This document shows positions 23,001 to 31,768 of a stretch of DNA of 64,000 bases, piece by piece; position 1 is the stretch's first letter, and each line of letters starts with the position of its first letter. A program made the translations under genes and the position numbers. This DNA is from Actimicrobium sp. CCC2.4. GTDB lineage: Bacteria; Pseudomonadota; Gammaproteobacteria; Burkholderiales; Burkholderiaceae_D. The notes under the pieces were generated by a model. It did not search any database, was not told where the DNA came from, and saw only the letters and a program-made list of their open reading frames with translations. The stretch spans positions 124,001 to 188,000 of the forward strand of contig NZ_CP133777.1 of the NCBI RefSeq assembly GCF_034347385.1, in the 5' to 3' direction.

Positions 23001-24122
23001 CCGATATATTGCAACCTTTGCCGCCATCTGATCTGAGGTGTCGTCCATTCGCAGCGTCTGCGAGATGTAACTACCTTGATCAAGATCGTTGGTGTAGAGC
23101 GTTTGGATTGTCGTGATGTTTGCCTCACGCAACTTACCCATTAACTCTTCAGTCAATTCATCATTGGCACTGGCAACAATCTCACCAGTATCTGCATCGA
23201 CGATATTTTTCGCAAGAACACGACCCAGCAAGTAGTCCTCAGGCACTGTCACCTGTTTAATTCCAGCCGCTTCGATTTCACGCACGTGCTTGGCGTTGAT
23301 ACGCTTATCTTTTGCGACTAATGATTTACCTGCTTTGTCATTAATATCAAAACGAGCAACTTCACCCCTCAAACGCTCTCCAACGAATTCCATTTCCCCG
23401 CCTTCGGTGCGAAGAGAAAAATTATCGAATACGAAGAAGTTTGCAAGAATTTGCTCCGGCGTCATGCCGATAGCTTTCAACAAGATCGTTACAGGCATCT
23501 TGCGGCGACGATCTACACGGAAGAACAATATATCCTTTGGATCGAACTCAAAATCAAGCCACGAACCACGGTACGGAATAATTCGAGCAGAAAACAGGAG
23601 TTTCCCTGACGAGTGGGTTTTACCCCGATCGTGTTCGAAAAAGACACCTGGGGAACGATGCAACTGAGAAACGATCACTCGCTCCGTTCCATTAATCACG
23701 AACGAGCCTGTTGTCGTCATGAGCGGTAATTCACCCATGTACACTTCTTGCTCCTTCATCTCCTTGACAACCGGCTTGGTAGGCGATTCTTTGTCAAGAA
23801 TTACAAGACGGACCTTCGCCCGCAGCGGAGAAGCGAATGTCAAGCCGCGTTGCTGGCACTCCTTGACGTCAAATGGAGGATCGCCAAGAATATAAGACAA
23901 GAATTCCAGGCGAGCAAATCCGTTGTGTGAAACGATAGGGAATATCGACGTAAAGGCAGATTGCAGCCCTTCGTTCTTGCGTTGCGATGGAACTTTGTCC
24001 TCTTGAAGAAAGCTAAGATAGGACTCGAGCTGCGTCGCCAGCAGGAACGGAACGTTGTGAACGTTAGCGCGCTTCGCAAAAGATTTACGAATGCGCTTCT
24101 TCTCAGTAAATGAGTAGTGCAT
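20016..24122 (-). CDS. rpoB: DNA-directed RNA polymerase subunit beta
   Basis: Core RNA polymerase subunit. The 1368-aa protein starts [18 protein letters not shown]; a GTG two codons upstream is less likely. The rifampicin pocket ([22 protein letters not shown]) is the sensitive-type sequence. The C-terminus ends [10 protein letters not shown] as in relatives. A long gap to rplL upstream (261 bp) and to rpoC downstream suggests tuned expression. Confidence 0.98.
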   Translation of the reverse strand: MHYSFTEKKRIRKSFAKRANVHNVPFLLATQLESYLSFLQEDKVPSQRKNEGLQSAFTSIFPIVSHNGFARLEFLSYILGDPPFDVKECQQRGLTFASPLRAKVRLVILDKESPTKPVVKEMKEQEVYMGELPLMTTTGSFVINGTERVIVSQLHRSPGVFFEHDRGKTHSSGKLLFSARIIPYRGSWLDFEFDPKDILFFRVDRRRKMPVTILLKAIGMTPEQILANFFVFDNFSLRTEGGEMEFVGERLRGEVARFDINDKAGKSLVAKDKRINAKHVREIEAAGIKQVTVPEDYLLGRVLAKNIVDADTGEIVASANDELTEELMGKLREANITTIQTLYTNDLDQGSYISQTLRMDDTSDQMAAKVAIYRMMRPGEPPTEDSVEALFNGLFYNEDRYDLSAVGRMKFNRRIGRDELTGMMTLSNDDVLAVIKILVELRNGRGEVDDIDHLGNRRVRCVGELAENQFRAGLVRVERAVKERLGQAEADNLMPHDLINSKPISAAIREFFGSSQLSQFMDQTNPLSEITHKRRVSALGPGGLTRERAGFEVRDVHPTHYGRVCPIETPEGPNIGLINSLALYARLNEYGFLETPYRKVNDSKITSQIDYLSAIEEGRYIIAQANATIDTDGRLSDELVSAREAGETILVSPERVQYMDVAPGQVVSVAASLIPFLEHDDANRALMGANMQRQAVPCLRPEKALVGTGIERTVAVDSGTTVQALRGGLVDYIDAGRVVIRVNDEEATAGEVGVDIYNLIKYTRSNQNTNINQRPIVKVGDRVAKHDVIADGASTDLGELALGQNMLVAFMPWNGYNFEDSILISEKVVADDRYTSIHIEELSVVARDTKLGAEEITRDISNLAENQLARLDESGIVYIGAEVEAGDTLVGKVTPKGETQLTPEEKLLRAIFGEKASDVKDTSLRVPSGMIGTVIDVQVFTREGIPRDKRAQQIIDDELKRYRLDLNDQLRIVEGDGFQRLERMLVGKVVNGGPKKIAKGAKITSEYLLDLDKYHWFDIRPADDDAATALEAIKESIAEKRHQFDLAFEEKRKKLTQGDELPPGVQKMVKVYLAVKRRLQPGDKMAGRHGNKGVVSRIVPIEDMPYMADGTPADIVLNPLGVPSRMNVGQVLEVHLGWAAKGLGLRIGEMLKVQAKAAELRKFLTVIYNESGKSEDLDSFSDDEILELSSNLKHGVPFATPVFDGANEEEIRRMLDLAYPDHIAKLLGMTPSKNQVTMYDGRTGEAFERSVTVGYMHMLKLHHLVDDKMHARSTGPYSLVTQQPLGGKAQFGGQRFGEMEVWALEAYGASYVLQEMLTVKSDDVNGRTKVYENLVKGDHVIDAGMPESFNVLVKEIRSLGIDIDLERD

Positions 24123-24315
24123 GAACACTCCGTGAGTGACAGGAAGGATGGACAGTTCAGAATTCGATAGTGACGTGCAATAACTGTACGCACCAACAGC
24201 AACGAAACCTCAAGTGACAACCCTACCGGGTCTATTTATGCTGCAAAAATAGCAGCTTAAGCATGAACAAATACTATCTAATCCATATTTTTGGAACGAC
24301 AAAGAAGCCAAAGCC

Positions 24316-24338
24316 GAACCTTTATTAATAAAAGGCTC
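24316..24338 (-). promoter_or_regulatory. rplL-rpoB intergenic hairpin
   Basis: An 8-bp stem with one G-U pair (24316-24323 with 24331-24338, 7-nt loop) lies about 45 bp after the rplL stop. In E. coli this interval carries an attenuator and an RNase III site that lower rpoBC relative to rplJL; this hairpin may play a similar role. It lacks a clean U-tract. Confidence 0.45.
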
Positions 24339-24383
24339 GACGCTTTGACTCCGGCGCTACTATTCTGCGCTATCTTAACCAGT

Positions 24384-24755
24384 TTACTTGATTTCAGCTT
24401 TCGCGCCTGCATCTTCCAATTTTTTCTTGGCTGCTTCTGCATCTGCTTTAGAAACAGATTCTTTGACTGGCTTTGGAGCGCCATCAACCAGGTCTTTGGC
24501 TTCTTTCAAACCAAGGCCCGTAATTTCACGAACCGCTTTAATCACACCAACTTTATTGGCGCCGAAATCGGTCAGTGTAACGGTGAATTCTGTTTGCTCT
24601 TCAACCACTGCAGCAGCACCGCCTGCAGGTCCAGCTACTGACATTGCGGCAGCTGACACACCAAATTTTTCTTCGAATGCTTTGACCATGTCGTTCAGGT
24701 CCATTACTGACATCGCGCCTACGGCTTCGAGGATATCGTCTTTGCTAATTGCCAT
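24384..24755 (-). CDS. rplL: 50S ribosomal protein L7/L12
   Basis: Stalk protein that recruits translation GTPases. The 123-aa product has the N-terminal dimerisation domain, an Ala/Gly/Val hinge near residues 40-50, and the C-terminal domain with [18 protein letters not shown]. It follows rplJ by 84 bp. Confidence 0.98.
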   Translation of the reverse strand: MAISKDDILEAVGAMSVMDLNDMVKAFEEKFGVSAAAMSVAGPAGGAAAVVEEQTEFTVTLTDFGANKVGVIKAVREITGLGLKEAKDLVDGAPKPVKESVSKADAEAAKKKLEDAGAKAEIK

Positions 24756-24839
24756 TTGAAACTCCTAATTGGTATTGATGATTACATCAGATCGGTATTA
24801 ACGTCATGCGTCGGATAATTCAACAACTTACTTGTTGAA

Positions 24840-25391
24840 TTAAACAGCTTCCACAGGCGCTTCGGCAACAGCCTCAGCTTCTGGTGCGGCTTCTGTTCCT
24901 TCGTTTTTCTTCGCTGCAAGAGCTGCAAGAGCGCGAGCAAATCCAGAGACGGGTGCCTGCATAATTCCCAGCAATTGGGAAAGCAAAACTTCACGACTAG
25001 GAATACTGGCCAATGAAGACACAGCAGCTTTATCAAGCGGCTTGCCAGCATAGTTACCTGCTTTAATCACCAGCTTGTCGTTTGTCCGAGCGAATTCCTG
25101 AAGAACTTTCGCAGCAGCAACAGCATCGTCCGAGATCGAATAGATCAACGGACCGGTCATTTCAGAAGCCAGGCCAGAAAATGCAGTGCCTTCTACAGCG
25201 CGACGAGCCAATGTATTTTTCAATACACGCAAGTAGACGCCTTCGGCACGTGCTTTTGCACGCAATTGTGTCAAATGACTAACTTGGATACCACGATATT
25301 CAGCTACGACGATAGTCTGAGCTGTTGCAACTTTCGCTGATATTTCGGCTACGACAGCCTTTTTGTCATTCAGATTGAGACTCACGGTCAA
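24840..25391 (-). CDS. rplJ: 50S ribosomal protein L10
   Basis: Stalk base that carries L7/L12 dimers; with L12 it represses its own mRNA in many bacteria. The 183-aa product starts [18 protein letters not shown] (the second residue pair differs from E. coli). A 308-bp leader precedes it. Confidence 0.98.
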   Translation of the reverse strand: MTVSLNLNDKKAVVAEISAKVATAQTIVVAEYRGIQVSHLTQLRAKARAEGVYLRVLKNTLARRAVEGTAFSGLASEMTGPLIYSISDDAVAAAKVLQEFARTNDKLVIKAGNYAGKPLDKAAVSSLASIPSREVLLSQLLGIMQAPVSGFARALAALAAKKNEGTEAAPEAEAVAEAPVEAV

Positions 25392-25699
25392 CCTCCAAAA
25401 ATGATACGCAGCTTAATGCAGTCCCAATGAACTGCCTGCCTTGTATCGGTTCGAACACGGCGTCCGAAGTTAGGAGTTTCGACTGGCAGGCCAGCGTAGA
25501 GACTACAAAACTTGTTCGGGGTCACCATCTGCGTTGGGAATAAGGCAACCTTCAACCTTACGTTTTAACCCTGTACCCAACCCACAAGCACACAGCCCAA
25601 CGGTCTTTGATTGTCTGTATCCACCTCAGGTGTTCTGAAATGAAGACATCCCAAAGAATTGCCCCATCCTTAACAGCATAGGGACTTGATTCTGTCTTT
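25392..25699 (-). promoter_or_regulatory. rplJ leader (probable L10 autoregulatory leader)
   Basis: The 308-bp rplA-rplJ gap has no gene. Near the rplJ start a hairpin (25418-25422 with 25431-25435) sits just before the ribosome-binding site AGGAG-like element GGAGG, and complementary CTGCC/GGCAG segments further upstream allow a long-range stem. This layout fits the L10-leader RNA known in other bacteria. No clear sigma-70 promoter was found. A covariance search would decide it. Confidence 0.55.
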
Positions 25700-26395
25700 T
25701 TATCCTGCCAACGATGCGTGATCGACACGCACGCCTGCGCCCATCGTCGATGACAATGAAACTTTACGCAAGTACACGCCTTTACTGGAAGTGGGCTTTG
25801 CTTTGTTCAATGCATCAATGAGTGCGACCAAATTGGACTTCAACGCCTCATCAGTAAATGATTTACGACCGATAGTGGCATGAATAATTCCGCCTTTATC
25901 GGTACGATACTGAACTTGACCTGCCTTGGCATTTTTGACCGCCGTTGCTACGTCAGGCGTTACCGTTCCGACTTTCGGGTTCGGCATCAATCCGCGTGGC
26001 CCCAAAATCTGGCCCAATGTACCGACAATACGCATTGTGTCTGGTGAGGCAATCACGATATCAAACGGCATATTGCCAGCTTTGATTTGCTCTGCCAAAT
26101 CTTCCATACCCACAATGTCTGCACCTGCAGCCTTAGCTTGCTCAGCCTTTTCGCCTGTTGCAAACACTGCAACGCGAACACTTTTACCTGTTCCTGCTGG
26201 CAACACTACTGAACCACGGACTACTTGATCTGACTTCTTAGCATCAACACCAAGTTGAACCGATACATCGATCGACTCGTTGAATTTCGCCGTTGCGAGC
26301 TCTTTAATCAAGGCAACAGCATTGTCGAATGGGTACGCCTTGGTGCGATCTACTTTTGCTTTGATTGCTTTGATGCGCTTAGATAACTTAGCCAT
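25700..26395 (-). CDS. rplA: 50S ribosomal protein L1
   Basis: L1-stalk protein that helps eject E-site tRNA; in E. coli it represses rplKA. The 231-aa product starts [17 protein letters not shown] and has [12 protein letters not shown]. Its ATG overlaps the rplK stop by one base. Confidence 0.98.
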   Translation of the reverse strand: MAKLSKRIKAIKAKVDRTKAYPFDNAVALIKELATAKFNESIDVSVQLGVDAKKSDQVVRGSVVLPAGTGKSVRVAVFATGEKAEQAKAAGADIVGMEDLAEQIKAGNMPFDIVIASPDTMRIVGTLGQILGPRGLMPNPKVGTVTPDVATAVKNAKAGQVQYRTDKGGIIHATIGRKSFTDEALKSNLVALIDALNKAKPTSSKGVYLRKVSLSSTMGAGVRVDHASLAG

Positions 26396-26826
26396 TACAT
26401 TCCCTCTACCGTAATACCCATGGAACGTGCCGACCCAGCGATAATACGCACTGCGGCATCCATGTCAGCAGCCGTTAAATCAGGCCGTTTTTGTGTTGCT
26501 ATTTCCTCAGCTTGCTTGCGGGTGATACTACCGACTTTATCGGTGTGTGGCTTTGGTGAGCCTTTTGTAATACCAGCAGCTTTTTTGATCAAAATTGTTG
26601 CGGGCGGAGTTTTCATCACAAAAGTGAATGATTTATCCGCGAAGGCTGTGATCACTACAGGAATAGGAAGGCCCGGCTCCAAACCTTGGGTTTGGGCATT
26701 GAACGCCTTACAGAATTCCATAATATTCAAGCCGCGCTGACCCAATGCTGGGCCGATCGGTGGGGATGGGTTTGCTTTACCAGCTGGGACTTGCAGCTTG
26801 ATAAAACCGATGATTTTCTTTGCCAT
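26395..26826 (-). CDS. rplK: 50S ribosomal protein L11
   Basis: GTPase-centre protein needed for stringent RelA activation. The 143-aa product starts [23 protein letters not shown], with the proline-rich N-terminal domain and the RNA-binding C-terminal domain ending [10 protein letters not shown]. Coupled to rplA by a one-base overlap. Confidence 0.98.
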   Translation of the reverse strand: MAKKIIGFIKLQVPAGKANPSPPIGPALGQRGLNIMEFCKAFNAQTQGLEPGLPIPVVITAFADKSFTFVMKTPPATILIKKAAGITKGSPKPHTDKVGSITRKQAEEIATQKRPDLTAADMDAAVRIIAGSARSMGITVEGM

Positions 26827-26909
26827 GTTGGCTCCGTCGGTAGGTGAGTGATAGCGCCTTTACAATTCTCTATTTCAGGAATCGAATCAGGCTCCTCGCT
26901 AATGCATAC

Positions 26910-26938
26910 AGAGTCGCCGAGTAAATTTCGGCAACTCT
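26910..26938 (-). promoter_or_regulatory. nusG-rplK intergenic hairpin
   Basis: An 11-bp stem with one G-U pair (26910-26920 with 26928-26938, 7-nt loop) lies in the 153-bp gap between nusG and rplK. No U-tract follows on the minus strand, so it is not a plain terminator. It may be part of the rplK leader where L1 binds in E. coli. Confidence 0.5.
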
Positions 26939-26979
26939 GCTTCTTACAAATTCTTTATCTCTGTAACAAAAAATTTTTA

Positions 26980-27582
26980 TTAGGCTTTTTCAACCTGGCC
27001 AAACTCAAGTTCAACCGGAGTTGCTCGACCGAAAATTGTTACTGACACCCGGACTTTCGATTTTTCGTAATTTACTTCTTCTACGTTTCCATTGAAATCT
27101 GTAAATGGACCATCTTTTATTCTAACGAGCTCACCAACTTCATACAGAACTTTTGGCCGCGGTTTCTCGATGCCCTCTTGCATTTGCTGCATGATTTTAT
27201 CGACTTCGTTTGGCGGAATCGGCGTTGGCTTATTGGATTTACCACCAATAAAACCTGTAACTTTGCTGGTATTTTTTACCAAGTGCCATGTTTCATCGGT
27301 CATTTCCATCTCGACCAATACATAACCTGGAAAAAACCTGCGCTCAGTAACTGTTTTCTGACCGTTTTTTACCTCTATGACCTCTTCAGTCGGAACCAAT
27401 ATCTGACCAAATTTTTCATCCATGCCTGCGCGAGTAACCCGCTCAGTCAACGCACGTTGCACGCTCTTTTCCATACCAGAATAAGCATGAACTACGTACC
27501 AACGTTTTTTGCTTGTTAGCGCTACGGTCGCAGCACTATCCACACTCAACGGCGCGCCTTCTGCTGATTGCTCGTTCGTCAT
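26980..27582 (-). CDS. nusG: Transcription termination/antitermination protein NusG
   Basis: Transcription elongation factor linking RNA polymerase to Rho or S10. The 200-aa protein has the NGN domain ([17 protein letters not shown]) and a C-terminal KOW motif ([17 protein letters not shown]). The ATG at 27582 overlaps the secE stop (ATGA); a TTG three codons upstream is less likely. A short acidic/Ser-rich N-terminus precedes the NGN domain. Confidence 0.97.
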   Translation of the reverse strand: MTNEQSAEGAPLSVDSAATVALTSKKRWYVVHAYSGMEKSVQRALTERVTRAGMDEKFGQILVPTEEVIEVKNGQKTVTERRFFPGYVLVEMEMTDETWHLVKNTSKVTGFIGGKSNKPTPIPPNEVDKIMQQMQEGIEKPRPKVLYEVGELVRIKDGPFTDFNGNVEEVNYEKSKVRVSVTIFGRATPVELEFGQVEKA

Positions 27583-27962
27583 TTTTTCCAACCTAGAATC
27601 AAGTCATACAATATAAATTCTAATAACTTGTCAGTACCCCAAAGAAACAGCGCCATTACAAGAACGAAGCAAAAAACAATCGCGGTGATCTGCATTGCTT
27701 CTTTTCGTGTAGGCCACACTACTTTTTTGGTTTCCCTAATCGCCTCGCTAGCGAAACTTAGGAATTCCTTACCTTGGGTCGACGTCCAGGCAAACCCTAT
27801 AGCGACTATCAGTCCCAGCACCAGCGCACTGGCTCGCACAATGGAGGATTTGTCCGCGAGCACATAAAAAGCTACCACGCCGGCAATGACCGCACAAACG
27901 GCCAAAGCGACCTTTAACTTGTCGCTTGACGTACTCACTGTTTGCACAGGTTGATTAGACAT
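27579..27962 (-). CDS. secE: Protein translocase subunit SecE
   Basis: Clamp subunit of the Sec channel. The 127-aa protein has three predicted membrane segments (about residues 18-38, 43-60 and 90-112) and the conserved cytoplasmic motif [13 protein letters not shown] before the last one. This is the long three-helix form of gamma- and betaproteobacteria. Overlaps nusG by four bases. Confidence 0.97.
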   Translation of the reverse strand: MSNQPVQTVSTSSDKLKVALAVCAVIAGVVAFYVLADKSSIVRASALVLGLIVAIGFAWTSTQGKEFLSFASEAIRETKKVVWPTRKEAMQITAIVFCFVLVMALFLWGTDKLLEFILYDLILGWKK

Positions 27963-27998
27963 ACTCTATTTACTTTCGATACCCTGCACCTGATTCGG

Positions 27999-28074
27999 TG
28001 GCAGGGGCGGAGGGCCTCGAACCCCCAACCTTCGGTTTTGGAGACCGACGCTCTGCCAGTTGAGCTACACCCCT
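27999..28074 (-). tRNA. tRNA-Trp (CCA anticodon)
   Basis: A 76-nt cloverleaf on the minus strand with acceptor AGGGGTG/CGCCCCT, anticodon loop CTCCAAA, T-loop GGTTCGAGG and encoded CCA end. Its place between tufB and secE is the conserved order in proteobacteria. Confidence 0.97.
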
Positions 28075-28091
28075 ACGTTTAAACACTATCC

Positions 28092-28144
28092 ATCACATTA
28101 ATTTTTCGCTGGCACCACAGTCGAACAGAAAACCTTAATGTGAT
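28092..28144 (-). repeat. Inverted repeat between tufB and tRNA-Trp
   Basis: A perfect 10-bp inverted repeat (28092-28101 with 28135-28144) encloses 33 nt between the tufB stop and tRNA-Trp. In RNA it would form a long-loop stem that could guide processing of the tuf mRNA from the tRNA. There is no U-tract. Confidence 0.5.
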
Positions 28145-28156
28145 TCTTAAATCTTA

Positions 28157-29347
28157 TTACTCGATGATCTTAGCAACAACACCGGCACCAACCGTACGAC
28201 CACCTTCGCGTATAGCAAAACGCAAACCTTCTTCCATCGCGATCGGGTTGATCAGCATGACGGTTATCGATACGTTATCGCCAGGCATTACCATTTCTTT
28301 GTCTGCTGGCAATTCAATCGATCCGGTCACGTCTGTCGTGCGGAAGTAGAACTGTGGGCGGTAATTATTGAAAAACGGTGTGTGACGACCGCCTTCGTCT
28401 TTCGATAATACATAAATTTCACCCGTGAAATGCTTATGTGGCTTGATCGTGTTTGGCTTCGCCAAAACTTGACCCCGCTCCACGTCTTCACGTTTTGTGC
28501 CGCGCAGCAGCACGCCAACGTTGTCGCCTGCTTGACCTTGGTCCAACAGCTTGCGGAACATTTCAACACCAGTACATGTTGTCTTTTGTGTGTCACGGAT
28601 CCCGATAATTTCCAGTTCTTCGCCTACTTTGACGATACCGCGCTCAATACGGCCGGTTACCACTGTACCGCGGCCTGAGATCGAGAACACATCTTCGACT
28701 GGCAGCAGGAACGCGCCATCAATCGCCCGCTCTGGTGTAGGAATGTACGTATCCAGCGCATCAGCCAACTTCATGATTGCTTGCTCACCCAACGGGCCCG
28801 TATCGCCTTCCAGGGCCAATTTTGCAGAACCTTGAATGATTGGCAAATCGTCGCCTGGGAATTCATACTTGACCAGCAGTTCCCGCACTTCCATTTCGAC
28901 CAGCTCAAGCAGTTCGGCGTCATCCACCATATCGCACTTGTTCAGGAAAACAATGATGTACGGAACGCCGACCTGACGCGCCAGCAGGATGTGCTCGCGC
29001 GTTTGTGGCATCGGGCCGTCCGCTGCCGAACACACCAGGATCGCGCCATCCATCTGCGCGGCACCTGTAATCATGTTTTTCACATAGTCCGCGTGACCTG
29101 GGCAGTCAACGTGCGCGTAGTGGCGCGCCGCTGTTTCGTACTCAACGTGTGCCGTATTGATCGTGATGCCGCGTGCCTTTTCTTCTGGCGCTGCATCGAT
29201 CTGGTCATAGGCCTTCGCCTCACCGCCAAACTTCTTGGACAGTACGGTAGCTATCGCTGCTGTCAACGTGGTCTTGCCGTGGTCGACGTGGCCAATCGTG
29301 CCCACATTCACGTGCGGCTTGGTCCGCTCAAATTTACTCTTTGCCAT
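28157..29347 (-). CDS. tufB: Elongation factor Tu, copy B (tRNA-linked)
   Basis: Same 396-aa EF-Tu protein as the str-operon copy. The ATG at 29347 with a strong AAGGAGT upstream is chosen over a longer reading from 29386. It lies in a tRNA-Tyr, Gly, Thr-tufB-tRNA-Trp unit, as in E. coli. The only DNA differences I see from tufA are two silent changes in the last codons (GCT AAG against GCC AAA). Confidence 0.98.
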   Translation of the reverse strand: MAKSKFERTKPHVNVGTIGHVDHGKTTLTAAIATVLSKKFGGEAKAYDQIDAAPEEKARGITINTAHVEYETAARHYAHVDCPGHADYVKNMITGAAQMDGAILVCSAADGPMPQTREHILLARQVGVPYIIVFLNKCDMVDDAELLELVEMEVRELLVKYEFPGDDLPIIQGSAKLALEGDTGPLGEQAIMKLADALDTYIPTPERAIDGAFLLPVEDVFSISGRGTVVTGRIERGIVKVGEELEIIGIRDTQKTTCTGVEMFRKLLDQGQAGDNVGVLLRGTKREDVERGQVLAKPNTIKPHKHFTGEIYVLSKDEGGRHTPFFNNYRPQFYFRTTDVTGSIELPADKEMVMPGDNVSITVMLINPIAMEEGLRFAIREGGRTVGAGVVAKIIE

Positions 29348-29428
29348 CTTGGACTCCTTACGATATTTGAGAGAATGCTCAGGCACGGGCCCGATCGGCT
29401 TGATGATTCGACTTGCTACTAGCTAAAC

Positions 29429-29503
<75 letters not shown>

Positions 29504-29535
29504 GACTTGGAGCTGATTAATCAACTACTTAAAAC

Positions 29536-29609
29536 TGGAGCGGGTGAAGGGAATCGAACCCTCGTCATAAGCTTGGAAGGCTTCAGCTCTACCATTGAGC
29601 TACACCCGC
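29536..29609 (-). tRNA. tRNA-Gly (TCC anticodon)
   Basis: A 74-nt cloverleaf on the minus strand with acceptor GCGGGTG/CACCCGC, anticodon loop CTTCCAA and encoded CCA. Middle of the three-tRNA group before tufB. Confidence 0.97.
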
Positions 29610-29675
29610 GAGGGTCACCATTTTCGCAATTTTGTTCTTGTATTGCACTTGCACTTGCACTCTTCTGACGAAGCC

Positions 29676-29761
29676 TGGTGGAGGGGGCTGGATTCGAACC
29701 AGCGTACTCGTAAGAGGGCAGATTTACAGTCTGCTGCCATTAACCACTCGGCCACCCCTCC
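29676..29761 (-). tRNA. tRNA-Tyr (GTA anticodon)
   Basis: An 86-nt class II tRNA on the minus strand with acceptor GGAGGGG/CCCCTCC, anticodon GTA in loop CTGTAAA, a long variable arm and encoded CCA. First gene of the tRNA-tufB transcription unit. Confidence 0.97.
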
Positions 29762-29775
29762 TCAGGGAACCCCAA

Positions 29776-29804
29776 ACTATATTTGAGAGAAAGGTCCTTG
29801 TCAA
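29776..29804 (-). promoter_or_regulatory. Promoter of the tRNA-tufB-secE-rpl-rpoBC block
   Basis: On the minus strand a perfect TTGACA (-35, 29799-29804) and TATAGT (-10, 29776-29781) are separated by exactly 17 bp. The predicted start is a few bases before tRNA-Tyr. The rest of the 270-bp gap to the next gene (to 30031) shows only a small GACCC/GGGTC hairpin and no gene. Confidence 0.88.
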
Positions 29805-30031
29805 TCGTCGTGCCGTTTCCGTTTGATAGGTAGTCAAATTATTGAAGTTCGATAATTCAATTCAGCCATCAAATTTAACGACGCCGCGCATCATACTATG
29901 AAGCTGCTAAAATTTTCCCCTTTTTCGACGATTGAGGCATATATTTTTCTTGCCATCAATGAAAGTCGGGCTCGTAGACTTTTGATTTTGGCCGTCTTCG
30001 GCGCATAACGACCCTTCCGGGTCAGCGCATT

Positions 30032-31012
30032 TCAAAAGCGCGTTTCTCGAGCAGCTCTTAAAAAGCTGTCCAAGACTGGTGTGCAATCGAGCAACTCAAC
30101 ACCACCCGCCCGGTGAAATTCCGGGTGCCATTGCAGCCCCATGACAAACGGCGCTTTTCGATAGCGAATTGCTTCAACTATTTGGTCCTCTCCGGACACG
30201 GCCTCAACGTGAAGATCGCGCCCCACGTCTCTAACTGCCTGATGATGTATCGAGTTCACAAGCGGCGAGACAAGGGTCGGGAACATTTTGCCGAGCGATG
30301 AGCCCTGCGGAAATGTTATCGGGTGACGATGGCTATCGTATAGATCGTTAACATGCGCGATGGCATGGGGCACATCCGATGCAATATCTTGATAAAGCGT
30401 ACCGCCAAAAGCAACGTTAATAAGCTGACAGCCGCGACAAATTCCGAGGACAGGTTTATCAGCCTCAATAAATTCATGCAATAACTCGAGCTCGTACATG
30501 TCACGCGCTCTGTCACCATTCCATTCCGGTCGGGTAGCAAATTCGGAATAACTTTGAGGCGAAACATCCGCGCCGCCTTGCAACACTAATCCATCAAGAT
30601 GTTTGGCATAGTCGCGCAAGCGGATATTGCTTGGATGGAGTAAGCCGTTGGTATTGACCGTAGGTATCATAAATACCATCACATCACGGGACATTACCCA
30701 CTGAGCGATAGATTCTTCGAGGTATTGCAACGTTTTTCCGCGCAGTCCTTTTGCGCCAGGTTCAGGGTGAAAAATCCTGGCTGACACGCCAATTTTTAAT
30801 GTTCTATGGGCAAGTTTTTTACCCACTTTGTCGCTCAAGGCACGAATGCGTGCAGAAAGTACATTCCAGGATTGCATCCACGGTGTTTCACGCTGCGCAA
30901 TTTCCCATGGCAACGGCTGCTTTTCCCCACCAGGAGCCGAAGAAGGCACATCTCCCGGCTCGTTGGCATGCGAGGATGGCGCTCCAGTCTTTCCTTCTGG
31001 TGTGTTAGTCAT
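30032..31012 (-). CDS. Class I glutamine-amidotransferase-like hydrolase (peptidase C26, PuuD-like)
   Basis: Probable gamma-glutamyl hydrolase; the family includes gamma-glutamyl-GABA hydrolase of putrescine breakdown. In the 326-aa protein the nucleophile elbow GICRG puts the catalytic Cys at about residue 192, and LQWHPEF supplies His 296 and Glu 298. The core starts near residue 72; the first 70 residues are a Pro/Ser/Gly-rich and helical extension not usual for PuuD. No putrescine genes lie beside it, so the substrate is open. It stands alone, divergent from the KefF-like gene. Confidence 0.85.
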   Translation of the reverse strand: MTNTPEGKTGAPSSHANEPGDVPSSAPGGEKQPLPWEIAQRETPWMQSWNVLSARIRALSDKVGKKLAHRTLKIGVSARIFHPEPGAKGLRGKTLQYLEESIAQWVMSRDVMVFMIPTVNTNGLLHPSNIRLRDYAKHLDGLVLQGGADVSPQSYSEFATRPEWNGDRARDMYELELLHEFIEADKPVLGICRGCQLINVAFGGTLYQDIASDVPHAIAHVNDLYDSHRHPITFPQGSSLGKMFPTLVSPLVNSIHHQAVRDVGRDLHVEAVSGEDQIVEAIRYRKAPFVMGLQWHPEFHRAGGVELLDCTPVLDSFLRAARETRF

Positions 31013-31207
31013 AGCATCCAGTTCATTTTAGAAATCAGTAGTTGGTTGACAATCTCAAACCACGCCGGAGATTCCAGCCAAGGCAAAAAACACGGGAAAT
31101 GAAATAGCAATCGTCGCGAAGGTAGCGCAAGTCATCGGCATTGGATATTTGTTAAGGTAGCGATCTTTTAAATTTCACGCCCTAATTTACATGATTGATT
31201 ACAACTG

Positions 31208-31768
31208 ATGACGTCGTCGCCAAATATTCTGGTGATCCTGGCCCACGCATCCCTTCAGCGCTCGCGTGTCAATCGACGCCTCGCGGAAGCGGCGGCCGTC
31301 TTGCCCCATGTGAAAGTGCGCGATCTGTATGAAATTTATCCGGACTTCGACACCAATGTGTTGCATGAGCAGTCACTTCTCGAAGCCGCTGATCTAGTAG
31401 TTATTCAGCATCCAATTCAGTGGTACAGCATGCCATCCCTGCTCAAGGAATGGTTTGATGTAGTGCTTGAATCCGGGTGGGCATGTGGCGAGGGCGGGAA
31501 CGCGTTGCGCGGCAAAAGCTATTGGCTCGTTGCAACTACGGGCGGAACTAGTGACACCTATCGGACAGACGGAGTACATCAGCATCCGTTCACCGACTTC
31601 CTTCCAGCGCAGGAGCAAACAGCGCGCATGTGTGGCATGAAATGGCTACCTCCACATATTTTTCATGGCGCGCATCAAGCAGATGACGCGTCGGTAAATC
31701 AGTACATCGCAACCTATATCCAACAGCTTGAAACGTATTCTCACCGGGCTGCCAAGCATGGAACATAG
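31208..31768 (+). CDS. kefF: NAD(P)H quinone oxidoreductase, KefF/KefG type
   Basis: Flavodoxin-like soluble partner that activates KefC/KefB potassium efflux and has quinone reductase activity in E. coli. The 186-aa product has the N-terminal flavin-phosphate region (LVILAHASLQRSRVNRRL), the HPIQWYSMPSLLKEW motif near residue 70, and ATTGG near 110, all typical. Its end overlaps the kefC start by 11 bp, which supports the pairing. Whether it is closer to KefF or KefG is not decided. Confidence 0.88.
   Translation: MTSSPNILVILAHASLQRSRVNRRLAEAAAVLPHVKVRDLYEIYPDFDTNVLHEQSLLEAADLVVIQHPIQWYSMPSLLKEWFDVVLESGWACGEGGNALRGKSYWLVATTGGTSDTYRTDGVHQHPFTDFLPAQEQTARMCGMKWLPPHIFHGAHQADDASVNQYIATYIQQLETYSHRAAKHGT

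Noticed and set aside
29595-29826. Short plus-strand open frames over the tRNA cluster
   Set aside because: They run through tRNA-Gly and tRNA-Tyr on the opposite strand; the tRNA cloverleafs explain the sequence.
30010-30030. A GACCC-GGAA-GGGTC hairpin after the C26 hydrolase gene as a terminator
   Set aside because: The stem is only 5 bp and no U-tract follows on the minus strand.
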